Below are positions 24,621-32,547 of a DNA stretch of 64,000 nucleotides, in pieces; positions within the stretch are counted from its first letter, which is position 1; every line of letters starts with the position of its first letter. The translations under genes and the position numbers were made by a program. This DNA is from Cyclobacteriaceae bacterium YHN15. Lineage in GTDB: Bacteria; Bacteroidota; Bacteroidia; Cytophagales; Cyclobacteriaceae. The stretch lies in assembly GCA_003797895.1 (NCBI GenBank), contig RKQB01000007.1:62001-126000 (forward strand). The letters are read 5' to 3'. The notes beneath the pieces were generated by a model that saw only the letters and a list, made by a program, of their open reading frames with translations, did no database searches and was not told the DNA's origin.

Positions 24621-26183
24621 ATGAATAGGGAAAAAAACCTTGAGCGAATTAAAGAAAAAGATAAGGTTTGGGATATCGCAGTAATTGGAGGTGGCGCATC
24701 AGGGTTAGGGGTAGCTTTGGATGCCCTTTCGCGTGGACTGTCTGTCGTTTTAGTGGACAAGTCTGACTTCGCCAAAGGTACTTCCAGCAGAAGTACCAAG
24801 CTGGTTCATGGAGGGGTACGCTATTTGGCTCAGGGAGATATCTCTTTGGTTTTTGAAGCACTGAAAGAAAGAGGCCGGTTACTTCAAAATGCCCCCCATC
24901 TCACCTACAATCAACCATTTATCATTCCTATATATTCCTTATTTGATAAACTTCAATACAGCATTGGCCTGAAAATTTACGACTGGATGGCCGGCAGATT
25001 GCGCTTGGGAAAATCCAGGTTTATTTCCAAAAAAGAAACCATCAAAAGATTGCCTCAAATCAAACAAAAAAACCTTAAAGGGGGAGTTGTGTATCATGAT
25101 GGGCAGTTTGATGATGCCCGATTGGCCTTAAGTATAGCCATGACCTGTGATGAAATGGGGGGCTGCATGCTTAATTACATGAAAGTCAATTCCCTGATGA
25201 AAGATGAAAAAGGTCAGATAATGGGGCTTTCCGCAAAGGATACTATTGGAGGGGAAAAATATAGCATAAAGGCCAAAATGGTAGTCAATGCTACCGGAGT
25301 ATTTGCGGATAAAATCCTACAGATGGATAAACCGGATGCCCCAAAAAGTATTCAACCTTCCCAGGGTATACATTTGGTGCTCGACAGGAGTTTCCTTGGT
25401 GGCAAAGATGCTTTGATGATTCCAAAAACATCCGATGGGCGCGTACTTTTTGCTGTACCCTGGCTGGACAAGTTGGTTGTAGGGACTACGGATACTTTAA
25501 GGGAGAAACCCAAACTGGAACCGGAAGCACTCAGCAAAGAAATTGACTTTATCTTAGAAACCGCAGAAGGCTATCTTAATAAAGCTCCTACCCGAAAAGA
25601 TGTAAAGGCAGTATTCGCAGGATTGCGCCCATTGGCAGCGCCAAAAGAGGGAAGTACCAAAACCAAAGAAATTTCCCGTTCCCATAAAGTCATTGTTTCC
25701 GAAAGTAAACTGGTATCCATTACAGGAGGAAAATGGACCACTTTCAGAAAAATGGGGGAAGATACGGTAAACCATTATGCTCAGGTAACCGGCCATGACT
25801 TGACACCCAGCGCTTCTGCTGATATCAAATACCATGGATATACGATTAAACCTGAACCCGGACATTGGAGGGGCTATGGCACAGATGCAGAAGAGATCAG
25901 GAAATTAATCAAAAATCACCCTGAATGGGGAGAAAAACTACACCAGAGCTACCCGTACAGCCAAGCAGAAGTCGTTTGGAGTACAAGACATGAGATGGCC
26001 TTAAATGTGGATGATATTCTGGGCAGAAGAACCCGAATGTTGTTTTTGGACGCCAGGGCCGCTTTGGAAATGGCCCCAAAGGTAGCGGTTTTGATGGCCA
26101 AGGAATTGGGAAAAGATGAATCCTGGATAGAAAATGAATTATCTGATTTCGAAAAATTGGCGAATAAGTATATATTGAAATAA
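24621..26183 (+). CDS. glpD: glycerol-3-phosphate dehydrogenase/oxidase, FAD-dependent
   Basis: A 520-residue flavoprotein that oxidises glycerol 3-phosphate to dihydroxyacetone phosphate and passes electrons to quinone at the inner membrane. The FAD-binding GGGASG is at residues 23-28, followed by the family signature KGTSSRSTKLVHGGVRYL. Further conserved pieces are GGVVYHDGQFDDARL, the FAD loop NATGVFADKI and the C-terminal ITGGKWTTFRKMGEDTV. A C-terminal extension of about 120 residues forms the usual cap domain. It opens the glycerol cluster, divergent from the repressor gene and 185 bases before glpK. Confidence 0.95.
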   Translation: MNREKNLERIKEKDKVWDIAVIGGGASGLGVALDALSRGLSVVLVDKSDFAKGTSSRSTKLVHGGVRYLAQGDISLVFEALKERGRLLQNAPHLTYNQPFIIPIYSLFDKLQYSIGLKIYDWMAGRLRLGKSRFISKKETIKRLPQIKQKNLKGGVVYHDGQFDDARLALSIAMTCDEMGGCMLNYMKVNSLMKDEKGQIMGLSAKDTIGGEKYSIKAKMVVNATGVFADKILQMDKPDAPKSIQPSQGIHLVLDRSFLGGKDALMIPKTSDGRVLFAVPWLDKLVVGTTDTLREKPKLEPEALSKEIDFILETAEGYLNKAPTRKDVKAVFAGLRPLAAPKEGSTKTKEISRSHKVIVSESKLVSITGGKWTTFRKMGEDTVNHYAQVTGHDLTPSASADIKYHGYTIKPEPGHWRGYGTDAEEIRKLIKNHPEWGEKLHQSYPYSQAEVVWSTRHEMALNVDDILGRRTRMLFLDARAALEMAPKVAVLMAKELGKDESWIENELSDFEKLANKYILK

Positions 26184-26368
26184 ATACTGATAGATATTTA
26201 TAGAAATTGGCTTCGCGATATTCAGATCAACATTAATAATTTACCTATTTCAATCCTGTTTTAAAATGGGGTCGCAAATATCCTGATATCTGCCAATATC
26301 CAAAAATATCTTAAATAAAATGCCAATAAAGTTACCATTAACCCAAAACTAAATAATCCAATAACCAA

Positions 26369-27859
26369 ATGCCCCAATACATCCTCTCCTTAGACCAAGG
26401 CACTACCAGTTCACGCGCGATTGTATTTGACAAACAGGGTCAAATCGTTTCTGTGGAACAAAAAGATTTTAAGCAGTACTTTCCGAAATCCGGATGGGTG
26501 GAACATGACCCACAGGAAATCTGGTCCAGCCAGTCAGCGGTAATGATTGAGGCACTCGCCAGCCAAGGGATCAAAGCCGCGGATATTGCTGCCATAGGTA
26601 TTACCAATCAGAGAGAAACCACCATCGTTTGGGATAGGAGAACAGGGAAAGCCATCTACAATGCCATTGTTTGGCAGGACAGAAGGACAGCCGCCTATTG
26701 CGATGAACTCAAGGCAAAGGGGAAAGCAGAAATAATCGCAGAAAAAACAGGTTTGATCCTGGATGCTTATTTTTCAGCTACCAAGATTAAATGGATCCTG
26801 GATACAGTACCTGGCGCAAAGGAAAAAGCAGAGAAAGGTGAACTGGCATTTGGCACCATTGATACCTGGCTGATCTGGAAATTAACAGGTGGAAAAACCC
26901 ATGCCACCGACATCAGCAATGCCAGCCGTACCATGATTTACAATATCCATGAAGAAAAATGGGATGAGGAATTGTTGTCACTTTTTGAGATCCCAATATC
27001 CATGCTACCTCAGGTTAAGGAAAGTTCGGAGATAATTGGAGAAACAGCCGGAGATATTCTTTCCCATAAGATCCCGATTGCAGGGGTGGCCGGTGACCAG
27101 CAAGCAGCACTTTTTGGACAACTTTGTACACAATCAGGCATGGCGAAGACTACCTATGGCACAGGCTGTTTTTTAGTAATGAACACTGGGGAAAAACCTG
27201 TTCAATCCAAAAACAAATTACTCACGACAGTTGCCTGGAAAGTCAATGGCAAGATCAATTATGCCTTGGAAGGCTCTGTTTTTATTGGGGGTGCAGCCAT
27301 CCAATGGTTAAGGGACGGAATTGAATTCTTTGGCCATGCCAGGGAAAGTGAGCAGTTGGCCATCAGCTTAGAAGACAATGACGGGGTCTACTTTGTTCCT
27401 GCCTTGGCCGGACTAGGTGCTCCACATTGGGATCAAAATGCCCGGGGAGCTTTTTTTGGTATTACCAGGGGAACCACCATCGCCCATATGACCAGGGCTG
27501 CACTTGAAGCCATTGCTTATCAGGTATATGATGTAATTAAGGCAATGGAAAAAGACAGCGGAGAACTCACAAAGGAGCTGCGGGTAGATGGCGGAGCCAC
27601 GGCCAATAACTTCCTAATGCAATTCCAGTCGGACATTTTGAACTGCGCCATACAAAGGCCGAAAATCATTGAAACAACAGCCTTAGGAGCTGCTTTCTTG
27701 GCAGGTTTGGCTGTGGGTTTCTGGAAGGATGAAGAAGAATTAAAAGCACTTTGGGAATCAGACAGAAGTTTTGAACCCAAAATGGATCCTGAAAAAGTGG
27801 AAAATTATTTACATTTTTGGCATAAAGCAATTGAACGATCTAAAAACTGGGTAGAATAA
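26369..27859 (+). CDS. glpK: glycerol kinase
   Basis: A 496-residue FGGY-family kinase that phosphorylates glycerol to glycerol 3-phosphate. The N-terminal phosphate-binding motif LSLDQGTTSSRAIVFD (6-21) and the substrate region GWVEHDPQEIW are typical. The FGGY signatures are TYGTGCFLVMNTG and GGATANNFLMQFQSDI, and YFVPALAGLGAPHWD is characteristic of glycerol kinases. The stop codon overlaps the glpF start by one base (TAATG). The 185-base gap upstream holds no gene and no perfect -7 box, so transcription from glpD is possible. Confidence 0.97.
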   Translation: MPQYILSLDQGTTSSRAIVFDKQGQIVSVEQKDFKQYFPKSGWVEHDPQEIWSSQSAVMIEALASQGIKAADIAAIGITNQRETTIVWDRRTGKAIYNAIVWQDRRTAAYCDELKAKGKAEIIAEKTGLILDAYFSATKIKWILDTVPGAKEKAEKGELAFGTIDTWLIWKLTGGKTHATDISNASRTMIYNIHEEKWDEELLSLFEIPISMLPQVKESSEIIGETAGDILSHKIPIAGVAGDQQAALFGQLCTQSGMAKTTYGTGCFLVMNTGEKPVQSKNKLLTTVAWKVNGKINYALEGSVFIGGAAIQWLRDGIEFFGHARESEQLAISLEDNDGVYFVPALAGLGAPHWDQNARGAFFGITRGTTIAHMTRAALEAIAYQVYDVIKAMEKDSGELTKELRVDGGATANNFLMQFQSDILNCAIQRPKIIETTALGAAFLAGLAVGFWKDEEELKALWESDRSFEPKMDPEKVENYLHFWHKAIERSKNWVE

Positions 27860-28605
27860 TGGATGCATTTGTAGCGGAATTTGTAGGCACCTCCCTCCTT
27901 TTGGCCATGGGATCAGGTGTCGTGGCCAATGTGGTCCTGAATCATACCAAAGGAAACAACAGCGGTTGGATAGTCATTACCACCGCCTGGGCTTTGGGGG
28001 TATTTATTGGTGTCGTGGTCGCAGGACCCTATAGTGGGGCGCACTTAAACCCGGCAGTAAGCATAGCCTTGGCCATTGCAGGTGATTTTCCCTGGGCGGA
28101 TGTTCCGAGCTATATCTTCGCTCAACTATTGGGTGCTATGTTCGGTTCAGGGATTGCGTGGTTGGTCTACAAAGATCATTTTGACGCCACCGAAGATCCA
28201 GGCTTGAAATTTGCCCCTTTCGGTACAGCGCCTGCTATCAGGAATCTCTCTTCCAACCTGATTTCAGAGATTGTGGGTACTTCTGTATTGATCATTGTCA
28301 TCTTATATTCAACCGAACCGACCATACAGGACGGGAATAATACACCCATTGGTATGGGTTCCTTAGGCGCACTTCCTGTCGCTTTCCTGGTATGGGTGAT
28401 TGGTCTTGCATTGGGAGGAACGACCGGTTATGCCATCAACCCCGCTAGGGATCTAGGTCCAAGGATCATGCACCAGATCCTTCCGATCAAAGGTAAAGGC
28501 AGTAGCGACTGGTCATATAGTTGGGTGCCGACTCTGGGACCCATTCTTGGTGCCGCTATTGCTGCCGGAATTTACTTGCTCTTGGGAGTTGGGGGAATGG
28601 TTTAG
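27859..28605 (+). CDS. glpF: glycerol facilitator (MIP/aquaporin family)
   Basis: A 248-residue inner-membrane channel with six transmembrane helices and two half-helices. The pore motifs are HLNPAVS (N64-P65-A66) and INPARDLGP (N194-P195-A196-R197-D198). The Asp after the second NPAR is the mark of glycerol-conducting members as opposed to water-only aquaporins. It is translated from a start overlapping the glpK stop by one base, so kinase and channel are made together and incoming glycerol can be trapped by phosphorylation. Length is slightly shorter than the E. coli protein. Confidence 0.95.
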   Translation: MDAFVAEFVGTSLLLAMGSGVVANVVLNHTKGNNSGWIVITTAWALGVFIGVVVAGPYSGAHLNPAVSIALAIAGDFPWADVPSYIFAQLLGAMFGSGIAWLVYKDHFDATEDPGLKFAPFGTAPAIRNLSSNLISEIVGTSVLIIVILYSTEPTIQDGNNTPIGMGSLGALPVAFLVWVIGLALGGTTGYAINPARDLGPRIMHQILPIKGKGSSDWSYSWVPTLGPILGAAIAAGIYLLLGVGGMV

Positions 28606-28611
28606 GAATTG

Positions 28612-28648
28612 GGATTTCGAAAGGCGGATTTCGAAAGGCGGATTTCGG
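28612..28648. repeat. 14-bp tandem repeat, 2.6 copies
   Basis: The unit GGATTTCGAAAGGC is repeated exactly at 28612-28625 and 28626-28639, with a partial third copy GGATTTCGG at 28640-28648. An inverted copy of GCGGATTTCGG (28638-28648) appears as CCGAAATCCGC at 30225-30235, beyond the AAA/DUF4143 gene. Confidence 0.9.
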
Positions 28649-28662
28649 AAAAATTAGGAATT

Positions 28663-28698
28663 GAGACTTGAGATGTGAGACTTGAGACGAGAGATGTG
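28663..28698. repeat. second 14-bp tandem repeat, 2.6 copies
   Basis: GAGACTTGAGATGT (28663-28676) is followed by GAGACTTGAGACGA (28677-28690) and the partial GAGATGTG (28691-28698). It has the same 14-bp period as the neighbouring block but a different unit. Confidence 0.85.
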
Positions 28699-28984
28699 CG
28701 CGTTAAAAATTAGGTTTACAAATTCAGAACCACGAAGTGCCTGCCTCCCGGCTAGACAGGGTTGAATTAAAATGTAAAGTTGTTTAAAAAAGTGTCAAGT
28801 AAAATCAGGACGTAACAATGAGGAGTGAAAAGTGATGAGTTGAATTAAGAATGGCTTAAAAAAAATTAAAATAAGTAAGTAAAAAATAATCAGTATGAAG
28901 GGGTCGATAAAGTACTTGAACAATAAATAAGTTTTTCAAATCTGAAGCAAAATTTCGAAAATTCAAATTTTATGTAATTTCAGG

Positions 28985-29026
28985 GATTATAATCTTAATA
29001 AATACGTATATTTGGGGATTATAATC
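28985..29026. promoter_or_regulatory. twin GATTATAATC palindromes upstream of the AAA/DUF4143 gene
   Basis: The perfect 10-bp palindrome GATTATAATC lies at 28985-28994 and again at 29017-29026, within the longer shared string GGGATTATAATCT. The centre-to-centre distance is 32 bp, about three helical turns. The second copy ends seven bases before the gene's ATG. It could be an autoregulatory operator or an element boundary. Confidence 0.65.
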
Positions 29027-29033
29027 TCTAAAA

Positions 29034-30173
29034 ATGCAAATAAAGCGAATACTCAAAGAGGAATTGGCAAAAAGGGTAGATCGAAAAAAGGCCATTATCC
29101 TTCTTGGGCCAAGACAAGTGGGTAAAACTACTTTAGTCCGGGAATTGGCGTTAGAACTGGATAAGGAATTTTTGCTTTTAAGCGGCGATGAAATACAAAC
29201 TGCCGAATTTTTGTTGAACACTAACCTGGATTTTCTGAAGAGTTTTTTTGGAAAATCAAAAGTAATAGTGATCGATGAAGCACAGCGTATTCCTAATATT
29301 GGATTGACTTTAAAACTCATCATCGACAATCTTTCGGGTATTCAGTTAATTGTTACAGGTTCCTCTTCATTAGAATTGGCCAGCTCAGTACACGAGCCAC
29401 TAACAGGCAGAAAATGGGAATACCAAATGTTTCCTATCTCCTGGCAAGAATTTGTGTCTTGGCAAGGATTGGCAAAAGCACTTCCAAAACTTGAAAACTT
29501 ATTAGTTTTTGGATCTTACCCTGAAATTCTAACCAATGCAGGTCAAGAAATCCCATTGCTTCAAAACCTATCTTCCAGTTACCTTTACAAAGATTTATTG
29601 AATTTTCAGGGAATAAGAAGGCCAGAATTATTACAGAAACTCTTGCAGGCTTTAGCTTGGCAGGTGGGATCAGAGGTAAGTTTTAACGAATTAAGCAGGA
29701 CTATTCAGGCTGATAAAGCAACCGTATCGAATTATTTAGATATGTTGGAAAAAGCCTTCATAGTTTTTCGTTTAAATCCCTTCAGTAGAAATCTAAGGTC
29801 AGAAATAAGCAGTAGCCGAAAAGTTTTCTTTATTGATAATGGCATGAGAAATTCAATTATTGGCAATTATTCTGCCATCATTAATAGAAATGATGTGGGT
29901 CAATTGTGGGAAAATTTCCTGATTTCTGAGCGGCAAAAATTACTTAGTAACCACGGTTTCTATGGGAAAACTTACTTTTGGAGAACCAATCGGGGACAAG
30001 AGATCGACTACATAGAGGAAATTAACGGAAAAGTCCATGCATTTGAATTCAAATGGAACCCCAAATCAAAATCTAAATTCCCAAAAAGCTTTATAGAAAC
30101 CTATCAGCCAACATTAACTCAGACTATTCACAAAGAAAACTTTTGGCAGTGGTTAGGTACTTACCCCTACTGA
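29034..30173 (+). CDS. AAA-family ATPase with C-terminal DUF4143 domain
   Basis: A 379-residue ATPase of the AAA_14/DUF4143 family. Walker A is GPRQVGKTT (25-33); Walker B is VIVIDEAQ (77-84) with D81 and E82. A sensor-like VTGSSSLELASS follows at about 107-118. A small helix-turn-helix-like segment (FNELSRTIQADKATVSNYLD, about 219-238) precedes DUF4143. The end holds RGQEIDYIEE...AFEFKW, resembling the D-(x)n-ExK core of restriction-like nucleases. Members occur in many copies in bacteria and their role is not established. It stands alone with repeats on both sides and shows no partner gene, so a mobile or defence-related origin is possible but unproven. Confidence 0.88.
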   Translation: MQIKRILKEELAKRVDRKKAIILLGPRQVGKTTLVRELALELDKEFLLLSGDEIQTAEFLLNTNLDFLKSFFGKSKVIVIDEAQRIPNIGLTLKLIIDNLSGIQLIVTGSSSLELASSVHEPLTGRKWEYQMFPISWQEFVSWQGLAKALPKLENLLVFGSYPEILTNAGQEIPLLQNLSSSYLYKDLLNFQGIRRPELLQKLLQALAWQVGSEVSFNELSRTIQADKATVSNYLDMLEKAFIVFRLNPFSRNLRSEISSSRKVFFIDNGMRNSIIGNYSAIINRNDVGQLWENFLISERQKLLSNHGFYGKTYFWRTNRGQEIDYIEEINGKVHAFEFKWNPKSKSKFPKSFIETYQPTLTQTIHKENFWQWLGTYPY

Positions 30174-30285
30174 AGGGTTAAATTGTTAGGTCTTGAAATT
30201 ACTTGCCACTTTTTTCACTTTTCTCCGAAATCCGCATTTCGACTTCCGAAATTCTTGTCTCTTGGTTCTACCCTCTCGCTTCTCC

Positions 30286-30918
30286 TCACCTCTTCCCCTC
30301 CCAGGGCACAAAGACCACCTTCTTGGTCTTAAAAAATTCCTCCTTGAAATAATCATCCAAATGATAGGTCACATAGCTTACCGGCCTTTCTTCCATCTCT
30401 TCATCAACCTCCCCTCCTTTCAAAAGGAAAATACCGTTGGGAAATTCATTGAAATCTTCCCTTCTGAATTTTCCTTTTACCCAGGGATAAAAATTTGCGA
30501 ATCGGGTAACTGCCCTGCTGATGATAAAATCGTATTTTCTAACCAGTTCCTCCGCCCTTGTTTGCTGGGCCTCCACATTGGATAATTTCAGTTTTTTAGC
30601 AACATCTTTGACTACCGTAATTTTTTTACCAATGGAGTCTACCAGATGAAAGTGGGTGTCAGGAAACATGATGGCCAAGGGAATGCCGGGAAATCCGCCT
30701 CCAGTCCCAATATCCAAAACCTTGGTCCCAGGCTGAAACGCCATAACCTTGGCAATAGCCAAAGAATGCAAGACATGTTTTTCATAAAAATGTTCCATAT
30801 CCTTTCTGCTGATCACATTGATTTTCTCATTCCATTCTTCATAAATGAGCTTGAGCCGTGCAAACTTTTCTTTTTGTTCTTCGGTGAGATCAGGAAAATA
30901 CTTCAGGATGATGTCCAT
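30286..30918 (-). CDS. rsmG: 16S rRNA (guanine(527)-N7)-methyltransferase
   Basis: A 210-residue SAM-dependent methyltransferase acting on G527 of 16S rRNA. The SAM-binding motif LDIGTGGGFPGIPLA and the upstream KINVISRKDMEHFYEKHVLHS are family signatures. Start choice: a Met at 30942 also lies in frame, but a -7 box at 30940-30947 would place the transcript start downstream of it. ATG at 30918 (MDIILKYFPD) fits both the promoter and the usual N-terminus. The previous gene on this strand ends in a hairpin, so rsmG is probably a single transcript. Confidence 0.94.
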   Translation of the reverse strand: MDIILKYFPDLTEEQKEKFARLKLIYEEWNEKINVISRKDMEHFYEKHVLHSLAIAKVMAFQPGTKVLDIGTGGGFPGIPLAIMFPDTHFHLVDSIGKKITVVKDVAKKLKLSNVEAQQTRAEELVRKYDFIISRAVTRFANFYPWVKGKFRREDFNEFPNGIFLLKGGEVDEEMEERPVSYVTYHLDDYFKEEFFKTKKVVFVPWEGKR

Positions 30919-30939
30919 GGGATTGGTTTTAATAATGGG

Positions 30940-30947
30940 CAAAAATA
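30940..30947 (-). promoter_or_regulatory. candidate rsmG promoter -7 box
   Basis: Reads TATTTTTG on the minus strand, a perfect TAnnTTTG match, 21 bases before the chosen ATG. It decides against the longer reading frame that begins at 30942. The -33 element is not distinct. Confidence 0.5.
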
Positions 30948-30957
30948 AGAAATTATA

Positions 30958-30992
30958 CTAAAAGACCTGCCAGGTTATGAAATCCTGGCAGG
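30958..30992 (-). terminator. hairpin terminator after the haloperoxidase-like gene
   Basis: CCTGCCAGG (30966-30974) pairs with CCTGGCAGG (30984-30992) across a nine-base loop. On the minus strand the stem is followed by TCTTTTAG. The T run is short, so it may be a moderate terminator or an interspersed hairpin repeat. Confidence 0.55.
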
Positions 30993-31021
30993 CCCTTGTT
31001 TAATCCATTAGATGAATAGGT

Positions 31022-32374
31022 TTATTCATCCATTTTGGCAAGATTATTTGATTTGGTGGCCACTTTTCCATTCAAATAAAATCCCAAATTCTGTCCTTTT
31101 GTTGATCCATGGACTATGGCTGGCATATAATGTATTCCTCCATAAAGCCTGCTAATTGCTGCTTCATCTGCCGCTTGCCTAAATGAATCAAATTCCCTTA
31201 TCGGTAATCCATAGGCCACTTCAGTAGAATCTACAAAATGGAAAGGTTCGCCAAATAAATTTTTCAGGGCTTCAGCGGCAGCATTGGAGGCTACACTGTG
31301 ACCACTGGTATATTCAGGAAATGGGGGTGTCTGTAAAACGGGAAGCCAATCTTCATCCATATATTTATTGATATAGGTCTCTGGCCTGATGAGAACACTT
31401 CTATACTTTTCATCCCAACAAGCAATAAATGCATCGAAAAGGGCGATGCTGGTAAAAGCCAATGTTTCTGCTGTTCCTTTCCAGTCCTGACCAGCCGTCT
31501 TGGAAGAAATGGCGGCAATGCCCATCCAATGACCTCCTGGAGTGATTTTCTTTTCAGCAAACATCACATGCCCTTTGACATTTACCTTATATGGATTACA
31601 GTCCCAGAAATACGCAATATCGCTTTGCTCTTGGGTAAGGTTTTTTACAACGTTAAACACTTCCTCGGCCTCTTTGTAGAACAAACTTGAGGGATCAGTT
31701 GAAAACTCCGTGGGAGGAACAGATTTAAATTGATCAGGACTTTCTAAAACAAAAGGTCTTATTTTATTCCAATGGGGTTCAATTCCTTCCATATAGGCAG
31801 GGGGAGTAGGCTGCCATGTATAGGCATCACTTCTTACCGTGTATTTTTCAAAGGACCGACTTTCATGGTAATTATCTTTTTTGGAGTAGGCAATCACATG
31901 ATCTGCCACTGACTCGCCAAAGGCCACAGACCTTTCAAATACCTTCTTTGGAACTCCTTTTTCTTTTATTGCCTTAAATGCTTTTTCTTTATGATCCTGA
32001 ACCAGATTTTCCGAAAAAATCATGGCAGTTCCTACTTTATAATAGGCCGCTAAGGAAGCTAAGGGAAAATAAATTTCCTCTGATAAATCAAATTCAGCTT
32101 TTTCAAAGCCATTCAACTGCCCCATCAATGACTTATACGAAGGGTCTGACAAAGCTGCCACTTCAAATGCCGCAATGGCAGGATAAGCATAAATCCGGCT
32201 GGCAACAGGTGGAGAGAAAATATCATGGATAATGACATCGGTCAATTTCAACTGTGCAGATATTAAATAATCTCCATCTGTGATGACTTCCTTGTAATCT
32301 TTATTATCCTGACAGGCAAAGCCAACCACCGTCACCAAAATGGCCAGGAACAATTTTTGAATGTTATTTTTCAT
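31022..32374 (-). CDS. vanadium-dependent haloperoxidase / PAP2-type phosphatase lipoprotein
   Basis: A 450-residue lipoprotein (lipobox VVGFAC, Cys21) of the helical vanadium-haloperoxidase/PAP2 fold. All six residues that hold vanadate or phosphate are in place: K323 and R330 in KYRSVLIRP (the Kx6RP motif), S357 and H359 in YTSGH, R409 and H415 in SRLYGGIH (the SRx5H motif). The canonical PSGH has Thr in place of Pro. Members oxidise halides with peroxide or hydrolyse phosphate esters; the sequence alone does not separate these. It is the last gene in the same-strand run that begins with susC, yet has a candidate promoter of its own at 32403-32410, so it may be controlled separately. Confidence 0.88.
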   Translation of the reverse strand: MKNNIQKLFLAILVTVVGFACQDNKDYKEVITDGDYLISAQLKLTDVIIHDIFSPPVASRIYAYPAIAAFEVAALSDPSYKSLMGQLNGFEKAEFDLSEEIYFPLASLAAYYKVGTAMIFSENLVQDHKEKAFKAIKEKGVPKKVFERSVAFGESVADHVIAYSKKDNYHESRSFEKYTVRSDAYTWQPTPPAYMEGIEPHWNKIRPFVLESPDQFKSVPPTEFSTDPSSLFYKEAEEVFNVVKNLTQEQSDIAYFWDCNPYKVNVKGHVMFAEKKITPGGHWMGIAAISSKTAGQDWKGTAETLAFTSIALFDAFIACWDEKYRSVLIRPETYINKYMDEDWLPVLQTPPFPEYTSGHSVASNAAAEALKNLFGEPFHFVDSTEVAYGLPIREFDSFRQAADEAAISRLYGGIHYMPAIVHGSTKGQNLGFYLNGKVATKSNNLAKMDE

Positions 32375-32402
32375 TTTGAAATTTACTTCAGCTTCTCTTC
32401 TT

Positions 32403-32410
32403 CAAATTTA
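32403..32410 (-). promoter_or_regulatory. candidate promoter -7 box for the haloperoxidase-like gene
   Basis: Reads TAAATTTG on the minus strand, 28 bases before the ATG at 32374. A second match, TAGATTTG, lies farther upstream at 32465-32472. Neither has a clear -33 TTTG, so both are tentative. Confidence 0.42.
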
Positions 32411-32547
32411 CCAAAATCCCTTGGTTTATATAAAACGGGATAATTTCGTGAGAGTTTTCAACTTCAAATCTATGAAATAATCTCCAAAAACAAATTTTTC
32501 CCAAGATTCCAAAAAACTGATTTTAAGCAGGTTTTGAGTCCAAACTA

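Larger units (their letters stand above)
28606..29033. other. repeat-bearing intergenic region between glpF and the AAA/DUF4143 gene
   Basis: About 428 bases with no gene I can support. The left part holds two 14-bp tandem-repeat blocks (28612-28648 and 28663-28698). The middle is A+T-rich without recognisable features. The right end carries two copies of the palindrome GATTATAATC just before the ATPase gene. Confidence 0.75.

Noticed and set aside
29034..30173. Toxin-antitoxin pair or insertion sequence at the AAA/DUF4143 gene
   Set aside because: No second small gene, no transposase and no target-site duplication could be seen.
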